This document shows positions 35,804 through 44,982 of a stretch of DNA of 64,000 nucleotides, piece after piece. The stretch's first letter is position 1. Each line of letters opens with the position of its first letter. A model generated the notes under the pieces. It was not told the DNA's origin. It was given only the letters and a program-made list of their open reading frames with translations, and searched no databases. Position numbers and translations under genes: made by a program. Source of the stretch: Palleronia pontilimi (lineage in GTDB: Bacteria > Pseudomonadota > Alphaproteobacteria > Rhodobacterales > Rhodobacteraceae); assembly GCF_016412875.1 (NCBI RefSeq), contig NZ_JAEKPD010000014.1, positions 62,001 through 126,000 on the forward strand, written 5' to 3'.

Positions 35804-36253
35804 ACCGCGCACCTCGTTGGCCAGATCAATGGTCTTGCTGAGCAAGGCCCTGCGCGTGCTCAAAAGAGCCCGGTTAGAATGGGCCTCACGGCTCTTCAAT
35901 TGAACGGGACCGAACCAATCCGTCCGCAGGATGTGGGCGATACCGCGCGTATCGTTGAGATCCGTCTTGTTCCGCATCGCATACAGGGCAGCACTCACCT
36001 GGCGCGCCTCCATGCAGGCGACGTCAAATCCTTCCGCGGTCAGACCGTAGAACAGATTCCGGCTCAGGGTGCCGGACTCGAAGCAGATGCGTTCGACCCA
36101 GACGGAAAGCGCGGCCAGATACGCCGATATCTCCTCGATCTCACAAGGCAGTTCCCGCTCACACGGAACCTTGCCTTTACCGTCAACGACACAAACCGCG
36201 CACGAATGCAGCGATACATCCAATCCCGCAAGATACTCCGTTCGAAATCTCAC
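35804..36253 (-). pseudogene. IS110-family transposase remnant (N-terminal DEDD domain only)
   Basis: About 150 codons of an IS110 transposase: YLAGLDVSLHSCAVCVVD with the first Asp, VERICFESGTLSRNLF with the Glu, MEARQVSAALYAMRNKTDLND with the last acidic pair, and IAHILRTDWF. The C-terminal Ser-containing transposase_20 domain is missing. After LANEVRG the frame continues as antisense of the XRE remnant, so this is the deletion joint. Non-functional. Confidence 0.85.
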
Positions 36254-36426
36254 ATGTTCACAGTTATCCTGTGCTCTTATCGGGAGTTCGGCCTCCGATC
36301 AGGGTCAGCCCAATTACGCATGCTATGGGCCGTCACCCATCAGGACGCCAGGCCTTACGACGCCACCCCATCGACGTCTTACGCAAGCAGGGAAAGCAAA
36401 GTCGCGGGCTTTCCAATGTGAGCCGA

Positions 36427-37101
36427 TTAGTCTTCTCTCCGGAGACGTTTGGCCACCTCCTTAAACCCTCGCGCCTCGGCGTGCTGGAGCGGTGTGACAC
36501 CATCGCGATCGGCCAGCGAGCGATCGGCCCCGGCCGACAGGAGGGCGTCGAGCACCGCCTGATGGTCCGGACCACCATCGCCCAGCACCACCGCCTCCAT
36601 GACGGCCGTCCAGTGCAGGTTGTTGATGTGGTCGAGCGGTGCGCCCGCATCGATCAGGCGCCGCACCACCTCGGCATGGCCGAGATGGGCCGCGGCGATC
36701 AGCGCGGTGCGACGGTAGGGGCTGGTGACAAGAGCCGGATCGTTGCCTAGCGCGATGGCGAGCGACATCAGTTCGGGATCATCTGCCACAGCGGCAATGG
36801 TGACGGCATCGTAGGCCTGATGTTCAAATGTATTCATATCGGCCCCTGCCTTGGCGAGGGCGCGCAGCGCGTCATCTTCGGAGGCAAAGGCGGCGACGTG
36901 CACCGGCGTCCGGCCACGGGAGTCGCGCGCATTGACGTCGGCGCCGTCCGCTGCGAGTTGAGCGATCCGTGCGACGTCACCTTCATGCGCGGCCCGGAAG
37001 AGACCGTCATAGGCCGCGACTTCGCTTGGCGAAGGGGCGGTTTGCGCCCCAACAGGACCCGCAAGTCCGATGAAAAGGGCAATAAGGGGAAGACGGCGCA
37101 T
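36427..37101 (-). CDS. Exported ankyrin-repeat protein
   Basis: A 224-residue protein with a signal peptide (LPLIALFIGLAGPVGAQ) and five to six ankyrin repeats. Good repeats are DGADVNARDSRGRTPVHVAA, AGADMNTFEHQAYDAVTIAA and AGADRSLADRDGVTPLQHAE. Exported ankyrin proteins in proteobacteria are often protein-binding partners, for example of catalase or secretion systems. The start is ATG 37101; upstream in-frame sequence is Arg-rich and unlikely. It is 65 bp after the HbpS-like gene and may be the last gene of that sensory operon. The partner is unknown. Confidence 0.82.
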   Translation of the reverse strand: MRRLPLIALFIGLAGPVGAQTAPSPSEVAAYDGLFRAAHEGDVARIAQLAADGADVNARDSRGRTPVHVAAFASEDDALRALAKAGADMNTFEHQAYDAVTIAAVADDPELMSLAIALGNDPALVTSPYRRTALIAAAHLGHAEVVRRLIDAGAPLDHINNLHWTAVMEAVVLGDGGPDHQAVLDALLSAGADRSLADRDGVTPLQHAEARGFKEVAKRLRRED

Positions 37102-37166
37102 GTATCTACCTTTCTCGCAATGTTCGTAAGGAAGGGTCCGCGCCCGACGCGCGAACCCCATAGGCC

Positions 37167-37649
37167 CTATTCGGCGCCGATCGCATCGAGACCGACACGG
37201 GCGCAATCCGCGTCGATCTCGCCCGACGGTGCGCCGCCGACGCCGATGCCGCCCACCAGCGCGTCACCGATCCGGATCGGCAGGCCGCCCGCCTGGATCA
37301 CAAGGCGCGCATCCATGTCGCCAAGGCCATTGTTCTGCGTGTTGTCGGAGGTGAATTCGGCCAGCCTGGCGGTGTCGCGACCAAGACTGGCCGAGGTGAA
37401 GGCCTTGCCCGTCGCGCTCGACGCGGTGTGCGGGCCCGAATTGTCGGCCTTCAGAAGCACCTTGGTATTGCCGTCGCGGGCAACGATCGCAACGCTGACG
37501 TCGTGACCTTCCGCAGCACAGGCTGCGAGGGCCGCGTTCGCGGCATCACCTGCCATGACGAGCGGCAAATAGGGGCTGGTCGGCAGGTCCTGGGCCACGA
37601 CGGCCACGGGCGCGGTCAGGGCGGCGAGAAGAGCGGTCGTTCTGAGCAT
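37167..37649 (-). CDS. Exported HbpS/GlcG-family haem- or redox-responsive protein
   Basis: A 160-residue protein with a signal peptide ending VAVVAQ and a GlcG/HbpS (PF03928) domain: DVSVAIVARDGNTKVLLKAD, then TGKAFTSASLGRDTARL, GGLPIRIGDALVGGIGVGG and a terminal CARVGLDAIG. In Streptomyces, secreted HbpS binds haem and controls the sensor kinase SenS. Here the gene follows a response regulator and kinase on the same strand, matching that arrangement. The start is ATG 37649 with GGAG upstream. It probably acts in the periplasm as an accessory sensor; haem binding is not proven. Confidence 0.8.
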   Translation of the reverse strand: MLRTTALLAALTAPVAVVAQDLPTSPYLPLVMAGDAANAALAACAAEGHDVSVAIVARDGNTKVLLKADNSGPHTASSATGKAFTSASLGRDTARLAEFTSDNTQNNGLGDMDARLVIQAGGLPIRIGDALVGGIGVGGAPSGEIDADCARVGLDAIGAE

Positions 37650-37738
37650 GTCGGTTCTCCTTTGCTGGTAACAGAAAGACACCTACGCCACCGCGGGACC
37701 TTGCCCCATTCGTAGAGCGGACCGACGCCTCCGTAGAA

Positions 37739-38347
37739 CTACGGAGCGCTCTCGGCCTCGATCCAGAGACGCGTCATCTCAACGGGCGAGGTCGTTCCGA
37801 GCTTGGTCCCGATGGCCGCGCGATGGCTTTCCACCGTCCGAGGCGAGACGTCGAGTGCTCCGGCAATATCGCGGGTCGCAAAGCCGCGCGCCACAAGCGA
37901 CAGGACTTCGCGCTCGCGCGGGGTCAGCCCGGCCAGAAGTTCAATCGTTTCGCAGTGCTCGGCGTCGGTCTGGGCGGCTCTATTGAGCGCTGCCTGCCCT
38001 TTCTGGATCGCGTCGATGAGGTCCTGTTCGTCGATCGGTTTCGACAGGAAGTCGATGGCGCTGTTGCGGAACGCCTTGCGGCAGGCCTCGATGTCGCCGT
38101 GGCCCGAGATCACAACCGTCGGCCAGGCCACGCCGCCGACGGCCAGGCGTTCCTGCAGCTTCAACCCGGAGATCGCGGGCATCCGGATATCGAGGATCAG
38201 ACAGCCCGGATCAAGCTTCGGCAGAGCCGACAAGAAATTCTCGGGGCCGGGAAAGACCCTGACGTCGAGCCCCACCGTCGAGAGCAACAGCGAGAGCGCG
38301 TCGCAAACCGCCGCATCGTCGTCGACGAGATAGACCGGCGCTGTCAT
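37739..38347 (-). CDS. FixJ/NarL-type response regulator
   Basis: A 202-residue two-component regulator. The receiver domain (residues 5-120) has DDDAAVCDAL, the phospho-Asp in CLILDIRMPAISG, and the conserved Lys in FLSKPID. The LuxR-type helix-turn-helix is LTPREREVLSLVARGFATRDIAG..VSPRTVESHRAAI. It overlaps the stop of the kinase gene by four bases. FixJ relatives activate transcription after phosphorylation. Because the partner kinase reads as broken, it may now be orphaned or cross-regulated. Confidence 0.9.
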   Translation of the reverse strand: MTAPVYLVDDDAAVCDALSLLLSTVGLDVRVFPGPENFLSALPKLDPGCLILDIRMPAISGLKLQERLAVGGVAWPTVVISGHGDIEACRKAFRNSAIDFLSKPIDEQDLIDAIQKGQAALNRAAQTDAEHCETIELLAGLTPREREVLSLVARGFATRDIAGALDVSPRTVESHRAAIGTKLGTTSPVEMTRLWIEAESAP

Positions 38348-39879
38348 TCCGCGGCCTCCTTCGCCGCGCGAACCAGCGGCAGGCTGATCCTGAACCGTGC
38401 GCCCTCGTGGCTCTCGACCAGCGTCAGATCGTCACCCGCCCGCTCGACCAAGCGATGGCTGAGCGCGAGGCCAAGGCCCGTTCCGCCTTCCCGTGTCGTC
38501 ACGAACGGGGTGAACAGCCGGTCCCGCACGTCCGGCCGGATGCCGGGCCCGGTGTCGCTGACGTCGATCACTGCCATCTCTCCCTCTAGAGACGCATCAA
38601 CGGCAACCTTGCGCGCCCCCGCGCTCTCGGCAACCGCATCGAAAGCGTTTTGCATCAGGTTGAAGAGCACCTGCTCCAACTCCACGAGATCGCCCTCAAC
38701 CAACACCGGCGTCGGTGGCATGGTCAGGTCCAGACGGGCGCCAAGCTCCGCGGCCTGTCCCGCGAGCAGGGTTTCGGCCACGCGGATGCATTCCCTTAAG
38801 GTCGATCATTTCCGCATTCCGCTCCCGCGGCCGGGTCCACGTCCGCAGACGCTCCAGTATGGCGGAGGCGCGCCGCGTCTGTCTGACCACGTCGTCGAGA
38901 ATTCCCGTGACGCGGTCCGTGTCGCCCCGTGCGCCAGGTGCCTAGCCGCCTGGGCCTGCGCAAGGATCGCCGTCAAAGGCTGGGTCAATTCGTGCGCCAT
39001 CCCGCTTGCCATCTCGCCAAGCGCATTCACTCGGGAGGCATGGCTGAGACGGGTCTCGAGGCCACTCAACTCGGCGCTCGCTTCGGCCGCGCGCACCTTG
39101 GCGCGTTGTCGTCCGATCGTGCGCAGAGCGACGCCGCCGAGTACGATCAGGGCGAGGACGAGGGCCACCCGGCCCGGCGGCAAGATATCCGATACCGTCA
39201 CGCGGATCGCGATCTTTAGCTCGAGCGGCTGGGTGCCGCTCGAAAGCGCGCGGGTAAACTGCGGCGCGCGCGCATCGCCGGCCACACCGACAAGCGGCGT
39301 GCCGTCGGGAAGCGCCAGCCGCCGCGTCGCCTCGGCACGCATCCAAAAGGCGGGATCGCCATCAAGCAGGGCCACGGCGTCGATAACAAGCGCGAGCCCG
39401 TGGCGGGCCGTCTCGGAATTCGGACTCCGTTTCACGACCAGATAGGCCGGGCTGTCAGAGGGATACCGCACCAGGACCGGAGCGCCCGTCGAGCGTTCGG
39501 CTGTCGCGCGAATGAGATCCCGGAGTTCAGCCTCGTGGATCCCGATCTCCAGCACCCCACCCGCCCCGTCGAGCGGCACGAGTGAGATGCCGATGATCCG
39601 GGGGAGGACCGCATTATCGCGCTCGCAACCTCTTGAAAGAGGTCCTGACGCTGCTCCGCACCGGCCACCGCGATCGCCGACAGGGCCGTCAGGTGCGCAT
39701 CATGCTGATCGACGCGATGCGATGCGATGGCGTGAAGGCGCTCGCTTTCCGTCGTCAACTCACTCAGCCGTGCGCTGCGTTCGAAACCTGCAATTGCCGC
39801 CCGCCGGACAGCCGCACAGCAGAAACCAAGCGAACACCTGGACCAGGGAGCGGCGCACAAGATTTCTGACTGATCGCAT
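38344..39879 (-). pseudogene. Sensor histidine kinase interrupted by about four frameshifts
   Basis: All parts of a FixL-like kinase are present in order but in different frames. They are: an N-terminal helix (SLVQVFAWFLLCG from ATG 39879); a periplasmic sensor starting SERLHAIASHRVDQHDAHL; a second membrane helix near VALVLALIVLGGVAL; H-box GMAHELTQPLTAIL; and ATPase N- and G-boxes (LFNLMQNAFDAVAE, DTGPGIRPDV, GGTGLGLALS). The frame changes near 39810, 39605, 38930 and 38797; the last lies in a short C run. Four lesions mean a true pseudogene unless the assembly is poor here. The downstream response regulator is intact. Confidence 0.8.
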
Positions 39880-39980
39880 TCTCTCTGCCACGTATCCGGT
39901 TCCGGTGCGAGCGATGCTGTCGGCGCATCGCGAAGTCGGGGCGAGCATAGCCTCTTGGCGCGGTCTTGAAATCCGTAGGA

Positions 39981-40145
39981 CTACAGAGGCCAGTCGGAGT
40001 GGCTACGACAAACCTGTGGGTCGCGCAGGAACGTCATCTCGCCGACGGCGTCACCGAACACCTCTCTGTGCACGGCGTGGAAGTCCTGAAGCTCGGCCCC
40101 GACGGGGGTATGCGAGACGCGGCAGATGGATACGAGCATTGTCAT
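39981..40145 (-). CDS. Short ORF divergent from the LysR gene, possibly a gene remnant
   Basis: A 54-residue frame (MTMLVSICRVSHTPV...) beginning 120 bp from the divergent LysR gene, where a regulated target gene is normally found. No family is recognised and it ends early, so it may be the surviving 5' end of the LysR target. The downstream DNA is the start of the broken kinase. Confidence 0.25.
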   Translation of the reverse strand: MTMLVSICRVSHTPVGAELQDFHAVHREVFGDAVGEMTFLRDPQVCRSHSDWPL

Positions 40146-40265
40146 GTTGTGTCCTTTCAAACAGCGGGTGCCCTGGCCTTGTGCCGGGCATGTCGAAGGG
40201 TGACATGAACGGGTTTGCACGAGTATACCCGCATTATCGTCTTTATGATTCCATGAGATCGAACA

Positions 40266-41180
40266 ATGATTGATCAGCTCAGAACCATGGCGATCTTTCA
40301 GGCGGTGGCCGAGCTTGGATCGTTCCGGCAGGCCGCCAAGACGCTGAATCTGTCGCCCTCGGTGATCAGCCATCACGTCTCGAAGCTCGAGGAACAATTG
40401 GGCACGCCGCTCCTCTACCGCTCCACGCGCCGCATGTCGCTGACCGATGCGGGTGCCGAGCTTCTGGCGGCCAGTCAACGGATGACCGCCGCCGCCCTGG
40501 ATGGGCTGTCAGCCGTGCAGCGGCGCGCGAAGCAGCCCACGGGAACACTGACGATCGCGGCGGCGACCCCATTCGCGCAAAGCCCCTATGTCGAGGCATT
40601 CACCCGCTTTGCGCAGACGTTCCCCGACGTGCATCTGAAGGTCCAACTGGATGACACCACAGTTCCACTGGAGGGGTCGACCGTCGATGTTGCCATTCGC
40701 GGCCGCACACACGACCTGGACGACAGCAGCTACAAGGCGCGCAAACTGGGCATGGTTCAGTTCTGTGTCTTCGCAGCCCCGTCCTACGTGCACGGTCGGC
40801 CAAGACCCCAGTCGATGGAGGATCTCGCCGACTGGGATTGGATTCAAAGCCCGCCCATCTCCTGGTCTGCCTTCGCGACCTTGGCTGACGGGACTGTCCC
40901 CAGTCGGTCTCCGAGGATCGTCGCGACCTGCAACAATTTCGCGATGGCCCGCAAGTTCGTCGAAGATGGTCTGGGGTTCATGATCGAAACCTACCCGCTC
41001 GTTGCCGACGACTTTCGCGCGGGGCGCCTGGTCCAATTGGTGCCGCGCGTAAAACTCCGTCCGATCGACGTTTACGCGATCTACCCGGCGAACAGCCCGA
41101 AAGATGGGCTCGCGCATCTGTTCGTCGATTTCATGATGGGACAACCCTGGGCCGCAGAGCACAGTTTCGGCGTCCGGTGA
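40266..41180 (+). CDS. LysR-family transcriptional regulator
   Basis: A 304-residue LysR regulator. The N-terminal winged helix reads MAIFQAVAELGSFRQAAKTLNLSPSVISHHVSKLEEQLGT in two parts, followed by the linker helix and a periplasmic-binding-like effector domain (GTLTIAAATPFAQSPYVEAF, then VDVAIRGRTHDLDDSSYKAR). It belongs to the subgroup related to CrgA-type regulators. Start ATG 40266. LysR proteins usually control a divergent gene; here only a 54-codon remnant lies opposite, so the target may have been lost. Confidence 0.9.
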   Translation: MIDQLRTMAIFQAVAELGSFRQAAKTLNLSPSVISHHVSKLEEQLGTPLLYRSTRRMSLTDAGAELLAASQRMTAAALDGLSAVQRRAKQPTGTLTIAAATPFAQSPYVEAFTRFAQTFPDVHLKVQLDDTTVPLEGSTVDVAIRGRTHDLDDSSYKARKLGMVQFCVFAAPSYVHGRPRPQSMEDLADWDWIQSPPISWSAFATLADGTVPSRSPRIVATCNNFAMARKFVEDGLGFMIETYPLVADDFRAGRLVQLVPRVKLRPIDVYAIYPANSPKDGLAHLFVDFMMGQPWAAEHSFGVR

Positions 41181-41471
41181 TCGCTCCGTTGCAGCATGAG
41201 CGAGGACGGCGAACGGCGGCTCATGGTCGGGAAGCGGCAGTCCTTGGGGACGCGAAGGGTCGATCCAGCTGGGGCGCCGCAAGTCGGTTTCGAGCCCTGA
41301 ACGACTGATGCCGCGGAACGGGCGAATGTCGGGTTCGGTGGATCGGCGCTGCAGTATTGGCAAGGTGTTTCGTATGATCCTGCGCTCGCCCGTGTAGGTG
41401 CGCCGCGCGCCGAAAAGGACGCTATTGCAACCGTTGGATCTTTCCGTTCAATCGCCGCACGCGGGTGCGGG

Positions 41472-42368
41472 CTATCGATGGACTCTCGCTGAGGATGGAA
41501 AGACCAATGGCTCGCTTTCGGGACGTGTCGCGAGCATTTCCAGGAGGCTTTCGTCGTTCGGCGCGCCCTCGACCTCGTCTGTCCAGACCCTGAAAAGCCG
41601 CAGATCGTAGGGGCCGAAAGACGTGATCATGGCAACGTCGGACGCATCCGCGCCCCGCACCATCGGCAACCGACCGATCCGCCTGGTATTGTAGCGGGCG
41701 TCGAAAACGAACCAACGTCCGCCCAGATAGACCTCGAACCAAGCGCAGAAATCTCCGGGACCGGAATCCGGGACGCCGATATCGCCCAGATACCCGCTGG
41801 CATAGCGGCTGGGGATGTTCATCGCCCGGCATAGGGATATTGCAAGATGGGCGAAGTCGCGGCAAACGCCGGTCTTTTCGCGGTTAACCTCCGATGCGGT
41901 CTTGCTGGAGCGGGCGAACTTGTAACCGAAGCTGATCTCGGAATGCACGAAATCGCAGATCGCCTGGACACGCGGCCAGCCCGGCGGCGTGGAGCCGAAC
42001 GTCGCCCAGGCCATATCGGACAGGTTGTCGCTGTCGCAATAGCGGCTGGCCATCAGATGCGTCAGATGCGCGTCGGCAACGGCGTCGATCGCGTGCTGCT
42101 CGGCATCCGGCACCAGAGGGTCCGGCGCGCCATCGACTTCGGCCACGCAATCGGACCAGAGCCGAAGTGATCCCTTCGGCGCCACGAGCCGGGTGATACG
42201 ATTGCCATATCCGTCAAGGAATTCGCGGGTCGGGATCATCGGCTCGGTGCGCACCCGGTCCTCGCCCACCAGCCGGGCGTCCAGTGTGCTGTGGGCCGAA
42301 AGCGCCAGTATCATCGGCACATCGGCGCCGCTTTCGATCTCGATCTCGAAGCCGAAACGTATGAACAC
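41472..42368 (-). CDS. Transglutaminase-like protein, possibly lacking the catalytic His
   Basis: A 298-residue cytoplasmic protein with a bacterial transglutaminase N-terminal beta domain (about 1-100) and a transglutaminase core. The core shows the nucleophile region KTGVCRDFAHLAISLCRAMN and the Asp region GGRWFVFDARYN. Where many relatives have His before AWFE, this one reads GDFCAWFEVYL, so the triad may be Cys-Cys-Asp or inactive. The C-terminal TSFGPYDLRLFRVWTDEV is characteristic of a family often annotated as transglutaminase-like protease. Start ATG 42368. It diverges from a second transglutaminase gene 102 bp away. Confidence 0.85.
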   Translation of the reverse strand: MFIRFGFEIEIESGADVPMILALSAHSTLDARLVGEDRVRTEPMIPTREFLDGYGNRITRLVAPKGSLRLWSDCVAEVDGAPDPLVPDAEQHAIDAVADAHLTHLMASRYCDSDNLSDMAWATFGSTPPGWPRVQAICDFVHSEISFGYKFARSSKTASEVNREKTGVCRDFAHLAISLCRAMNIPSRYASGYLGDIGVPDSGPGDFCAWFEVYLGGRWFVFDARYNTRRIGRLPMVRGADASDVAMITSFGPYDLRLFRVWTDEVEGAPNDESLLEMLATRPESEPLVFPSSARVHR

Positions 42369-42470
42369 GACATTCTATCCTGTTGGGTTTGGAACCGACG
42401 CTGCCCGATCGGGCTTCTCATCATGCCGGTACACCACCCAAAGCTCCGGCAGGCAGGAATTGTTCCCCCC

Positions 42471-43352
42471 ATGCCCGACCTCCTGCGTATCGTCCACCGA
42501 ACCGAGTATCGCTACGACCGCGTGGTCCAGTTCGGTCCGCACCGCCTGATGCTCCGCCCGCGGGATGCCCATGACCTGTGGGTCGAGGACGCCTCGCTTT
42601 CAATCTATCCTCCGGCGCAGCTTCGCTGGAAGTTCGATCCGTTCGGAAATTCGGTCGCAAGCGCCAGCTTCACCGATCCGGCGGACCGTCTGAGCGTGAC
42701 AAGCACTTTGCTGCTGCGCCGCTATTCGACCGAGAACCGCCGTGGCGGTCTGGGATCTTCGACGGCGCCTTTTCCATTCGAATACAGCGCCGACGAGAAG
42801 GTCGATCTTCGGCCGTTCCGGCGCATGCACGACCCCGAGGACGAGACCATAATCTCCGGCTGGATCGACCGGGTCTTTCCCGGACGTCCCGCCACCGCGC
42901 TGGCATTTCTCAGCGATCTCGCCACAGCGATTCACGGCGCCATCAGCTATTCTCGGCGCGATGAGATGGGAACCCAGACCGCGGCCGAGACGATCCGCAC
43001 GGGCCGCGGGACGTGTCGCGACTTCGCCTTTCTCTTCATGGAAACGGCGCGAAGCTTCGGTTTCGCCGCGCGGTTCGTCACTGGATACCTTCACGATGCC
43101 AGGGCCGAAAGCAGGGGCATGGTCGGGGGCGGCGCCACCCATGCCTGGGCCGATGTCTACGTTCCCGACGAAGGCTGGATCGAGTTCGACCCGACCAACC
43201 GGATCGTGGGCGGCGCTCCGCTGATCAGGGTCGCCACGACGCGAACCCCACGCCAGGCCTCGCCCATATCCGGCAGCTTCGTCGGCAGGGGCGCCGCGCT
43301 CCGCGGGCTCGATGTCGTCGTCGACGTGACCAGTGAGCATGTCCGCGACTAA
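42471..43352 (+). CDS. Transglutaminase-like cysteine peptidase
   Basis: A 293-residue protein with an N-terminal beta domain (LRIVHRTEYRYDRVVQFGPH) and a complete transglutaminase triad: Cys in GRGTCRDFAFLFMETAR, His in GGGATHAWADVYVP, Asp in GWIEFDPTNRI. Such proteins are peptidases or amidases, sometimes linked to cyanophycin-like or alpha-E protein clusters, which are not seen here. The start at ATG 42471 was chosen by family alignment (MPDLLRIVHRTEYRY). Divergent from the related gene at 41472. Confidence 0.87.
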   Translation: MPDLLRIVHRTEYRYDRVVQFGPHRLMLRPRDAHDLWVEDASLSIYPPAQLRWKFDPFGNSVASASFTDPADRLSVTSTLLLRRYSTENRRGGLGSSTAPFPFEYSADEKVDLRPFRRMHDPEDETIISGWIDRVFPGRPATALAFLSDLATAIHGAISYSRRDEMGTQTAAETIRTGRGTCRDFAFLFMETARSFGFAARFVTGYLHDARAESRGMVGGGATHAWADVYVPDEGWIEFDPTNRIVGGAPLIRVATTRTPRQASPISGSFVGRGAALRGLDVVVDVTSEHVRD

Positions 43353-43523
43353 GACCGCTTCTGGCGCCCGTGTCGTGGCAACGCCGATCACACCCTTTCG
43401 TGGCGGAACGCACAGCGCCCGGTTCCCGGCGACGGCGTCGAGGCGGTCAGGCGCAAACAGGGCGACCCCCTTCTCTCCAACTCGCGGGTTACCCAGCAGA
43501 ACAATCCGTGATGGAAGCAAATC

Positions 43524-43842
43524 ATGATCGACAGCCCGATCGCCACCCTGGTTGCCGAGGCTATCGACATCATCGGCAAGACCCAGAAGGAAATCGCCGA
43601 GGACGCGGGCTTTCCCCGGCCCAACGTCATCTCGATGCTGCGCTCGGGCGAGATGCGCCCCCCCCATTGAGCGCGCGCCCGCGCTGGCATACGCTCTTGG
43701 TATCGACGAGAAGCACATGATCGCGACCGCCACCGCGGAATACATGCCAGAGACCTGGACAAAAGCCGCTCGCGCCTCTCTGCCCGTGCCCGAACTCCAG
43801 ACCGGCATCGAGTGCCCAGCGCCCGTTTTCCAGCAGTATTAG
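43524..43842 (+). pseudogene. Small XRE-like HTH gene broken at a C8 run (copy B)
   Basis: From ATG 43524 the protein reads SPIATLVAEAIDIIGKTQKE, AEDAGFPRPNVISMLRSGEM, then hits a run of eight C (near 43660) and stops at PPH. In another frame the expected sequence resumes: PIERAPALAYALGIDEKHMI. The single indel could be a real mutation or a homopolymer error. The intact protein would be about 105 residues with a helix-turn-helix. A more decayed copy lies at 35591. Confidence 0.75.
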
Positions 43843-44300
43843 GCGCTCTGCACGTCATAGCGCTCAACCTACTCGGAAATACTGACGCAGTTGCTAGCTC
43901 GACTCTTGGCTGCGCAAAGACTTTCCGTGCAATCGTCGCCGACGCCGCTGGGCAGGCAAGAAGCTTGTTTATTGCGGCTTGGTGGGATGCGCTTACTGCC
44001 CTTGCGGACCTTTGCCAATTAGCCATCGCTGCGGCGCAGCGTCCTTGTCACGAACACTTGTTCAACCGGCAGCACGCGCACCCAGCCCGGTGTCCGCAGC
44101 GCGGAACCTTCCCGCCGTTCACATTCTTCGCGCGGGTGGCCGGTATCTGCCGTTCGCTGTCGTGGCGCGCTTCCTACACGTCAGCTCCTCGCTCCTCGCG
44201 GCAGACGCGACTGGCACTCGGGCCAGGCAGAAACGCGACAGTTAAAATCATCCCTTCGCTCGCTTGACGCGCCTTAAGGGCCTAGAGCATTTGATGCTTC
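43843..44300. other. About 460 bp without a recognisable gene
   Basis: No supported coding sequence or RNA gene. The stretch after 44080 resembles eroded sequence like that at 44880-44980. Nothing else can be said. Confidence 0.45.
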
Positions 44301-44747
44301 CTACGGCGCGTCGTTCCAGGTTTCCACCAAAATGCGCCAAGTGCCGTCATCTTCCTTACGGTAGATCAGGACATAGTTACCGGAACCGGTGCCCATGGCA
44401 TCCCCCTTGGGAAAATCGATGGTATTATCGCCCACGACATATCCAAGATTGCCGTCATGCCCGATCTCCGTGGCATCAAGCTGGATATTCTCAAGGCCTG
44501 CATCGAAATCACCTTGCAAGGCCGCTTCAATGGCGTCACGACCTACCGTCCGGCTTCCATCCGGAGGTAAACGCATTGCGTCTTCGGTATAGAGATCGGC
44601 CAACCCGGCGGCGTCACCCGCGTTGAAGAGTTCTTGCCATTTATCTTCTGCTTCGCGCAGTTGGTCTTCTACCGACTGTGCGGTCACCGCGTTCCCAGCC
44701 GTTACAAGAGCGGCGGCTGCCAGCAGCATTACTATAGTATTTCTCAT
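44301..44747 (-). CDS. Exported SnoaL-like/DUF4440 domain protein
   Basis: A 148-residue protein with a signal peptide (MLLAAAALVTAGNAVTAQ) and an NTF2-like cone fold of the SgcJ/DUF4440 type: WQELFNAGDAAGLADLYTEDAMRLPPDG, then VGRDAIEAAL, and the C-terminal IYRKEDDGTWRILVETWN. Members bind small molecules or act as isomerase-like enzymes; most exported ones have no known role. Start ATG 44747 preceded by AGGAGG. Monocistronic. Confidence 0.85.
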   Translation of the reverse strand: MRNTIVMLLAAAALVTAGNAVTAQSVEDQLREAEDKWQELFNAGDAAGLADLYTEDAMRLPPDGSRTVGRDAIEAALQGDFDAGLENIQLDATEIGHDGNLGYVVGDNTIDFPKGDAMGTGSGNYVLIYRKEDDGTWRILVETWNDAP

Positions 44748-44982
44748 CGAACCTCCTATCCATTTGATTTTATTATCTTATTGGATTTCCCCCGACTGCA
44801 ATATCGTCAGAGGCGGCGCTTGAAAAATATCTTCGATGTCCACGGTATCGCTGTTCTGCATTTCGATCAACGCTCTTGAAATTAAGCTGTTCTCAGGCGC
44901 GTGTTTCCAATCTGTGCGCGATTTCCAACCGTATAGAACGGCTGGCGCGGTCGTGGCGGTTTTCAGCGCAGCTGTCGCACAT

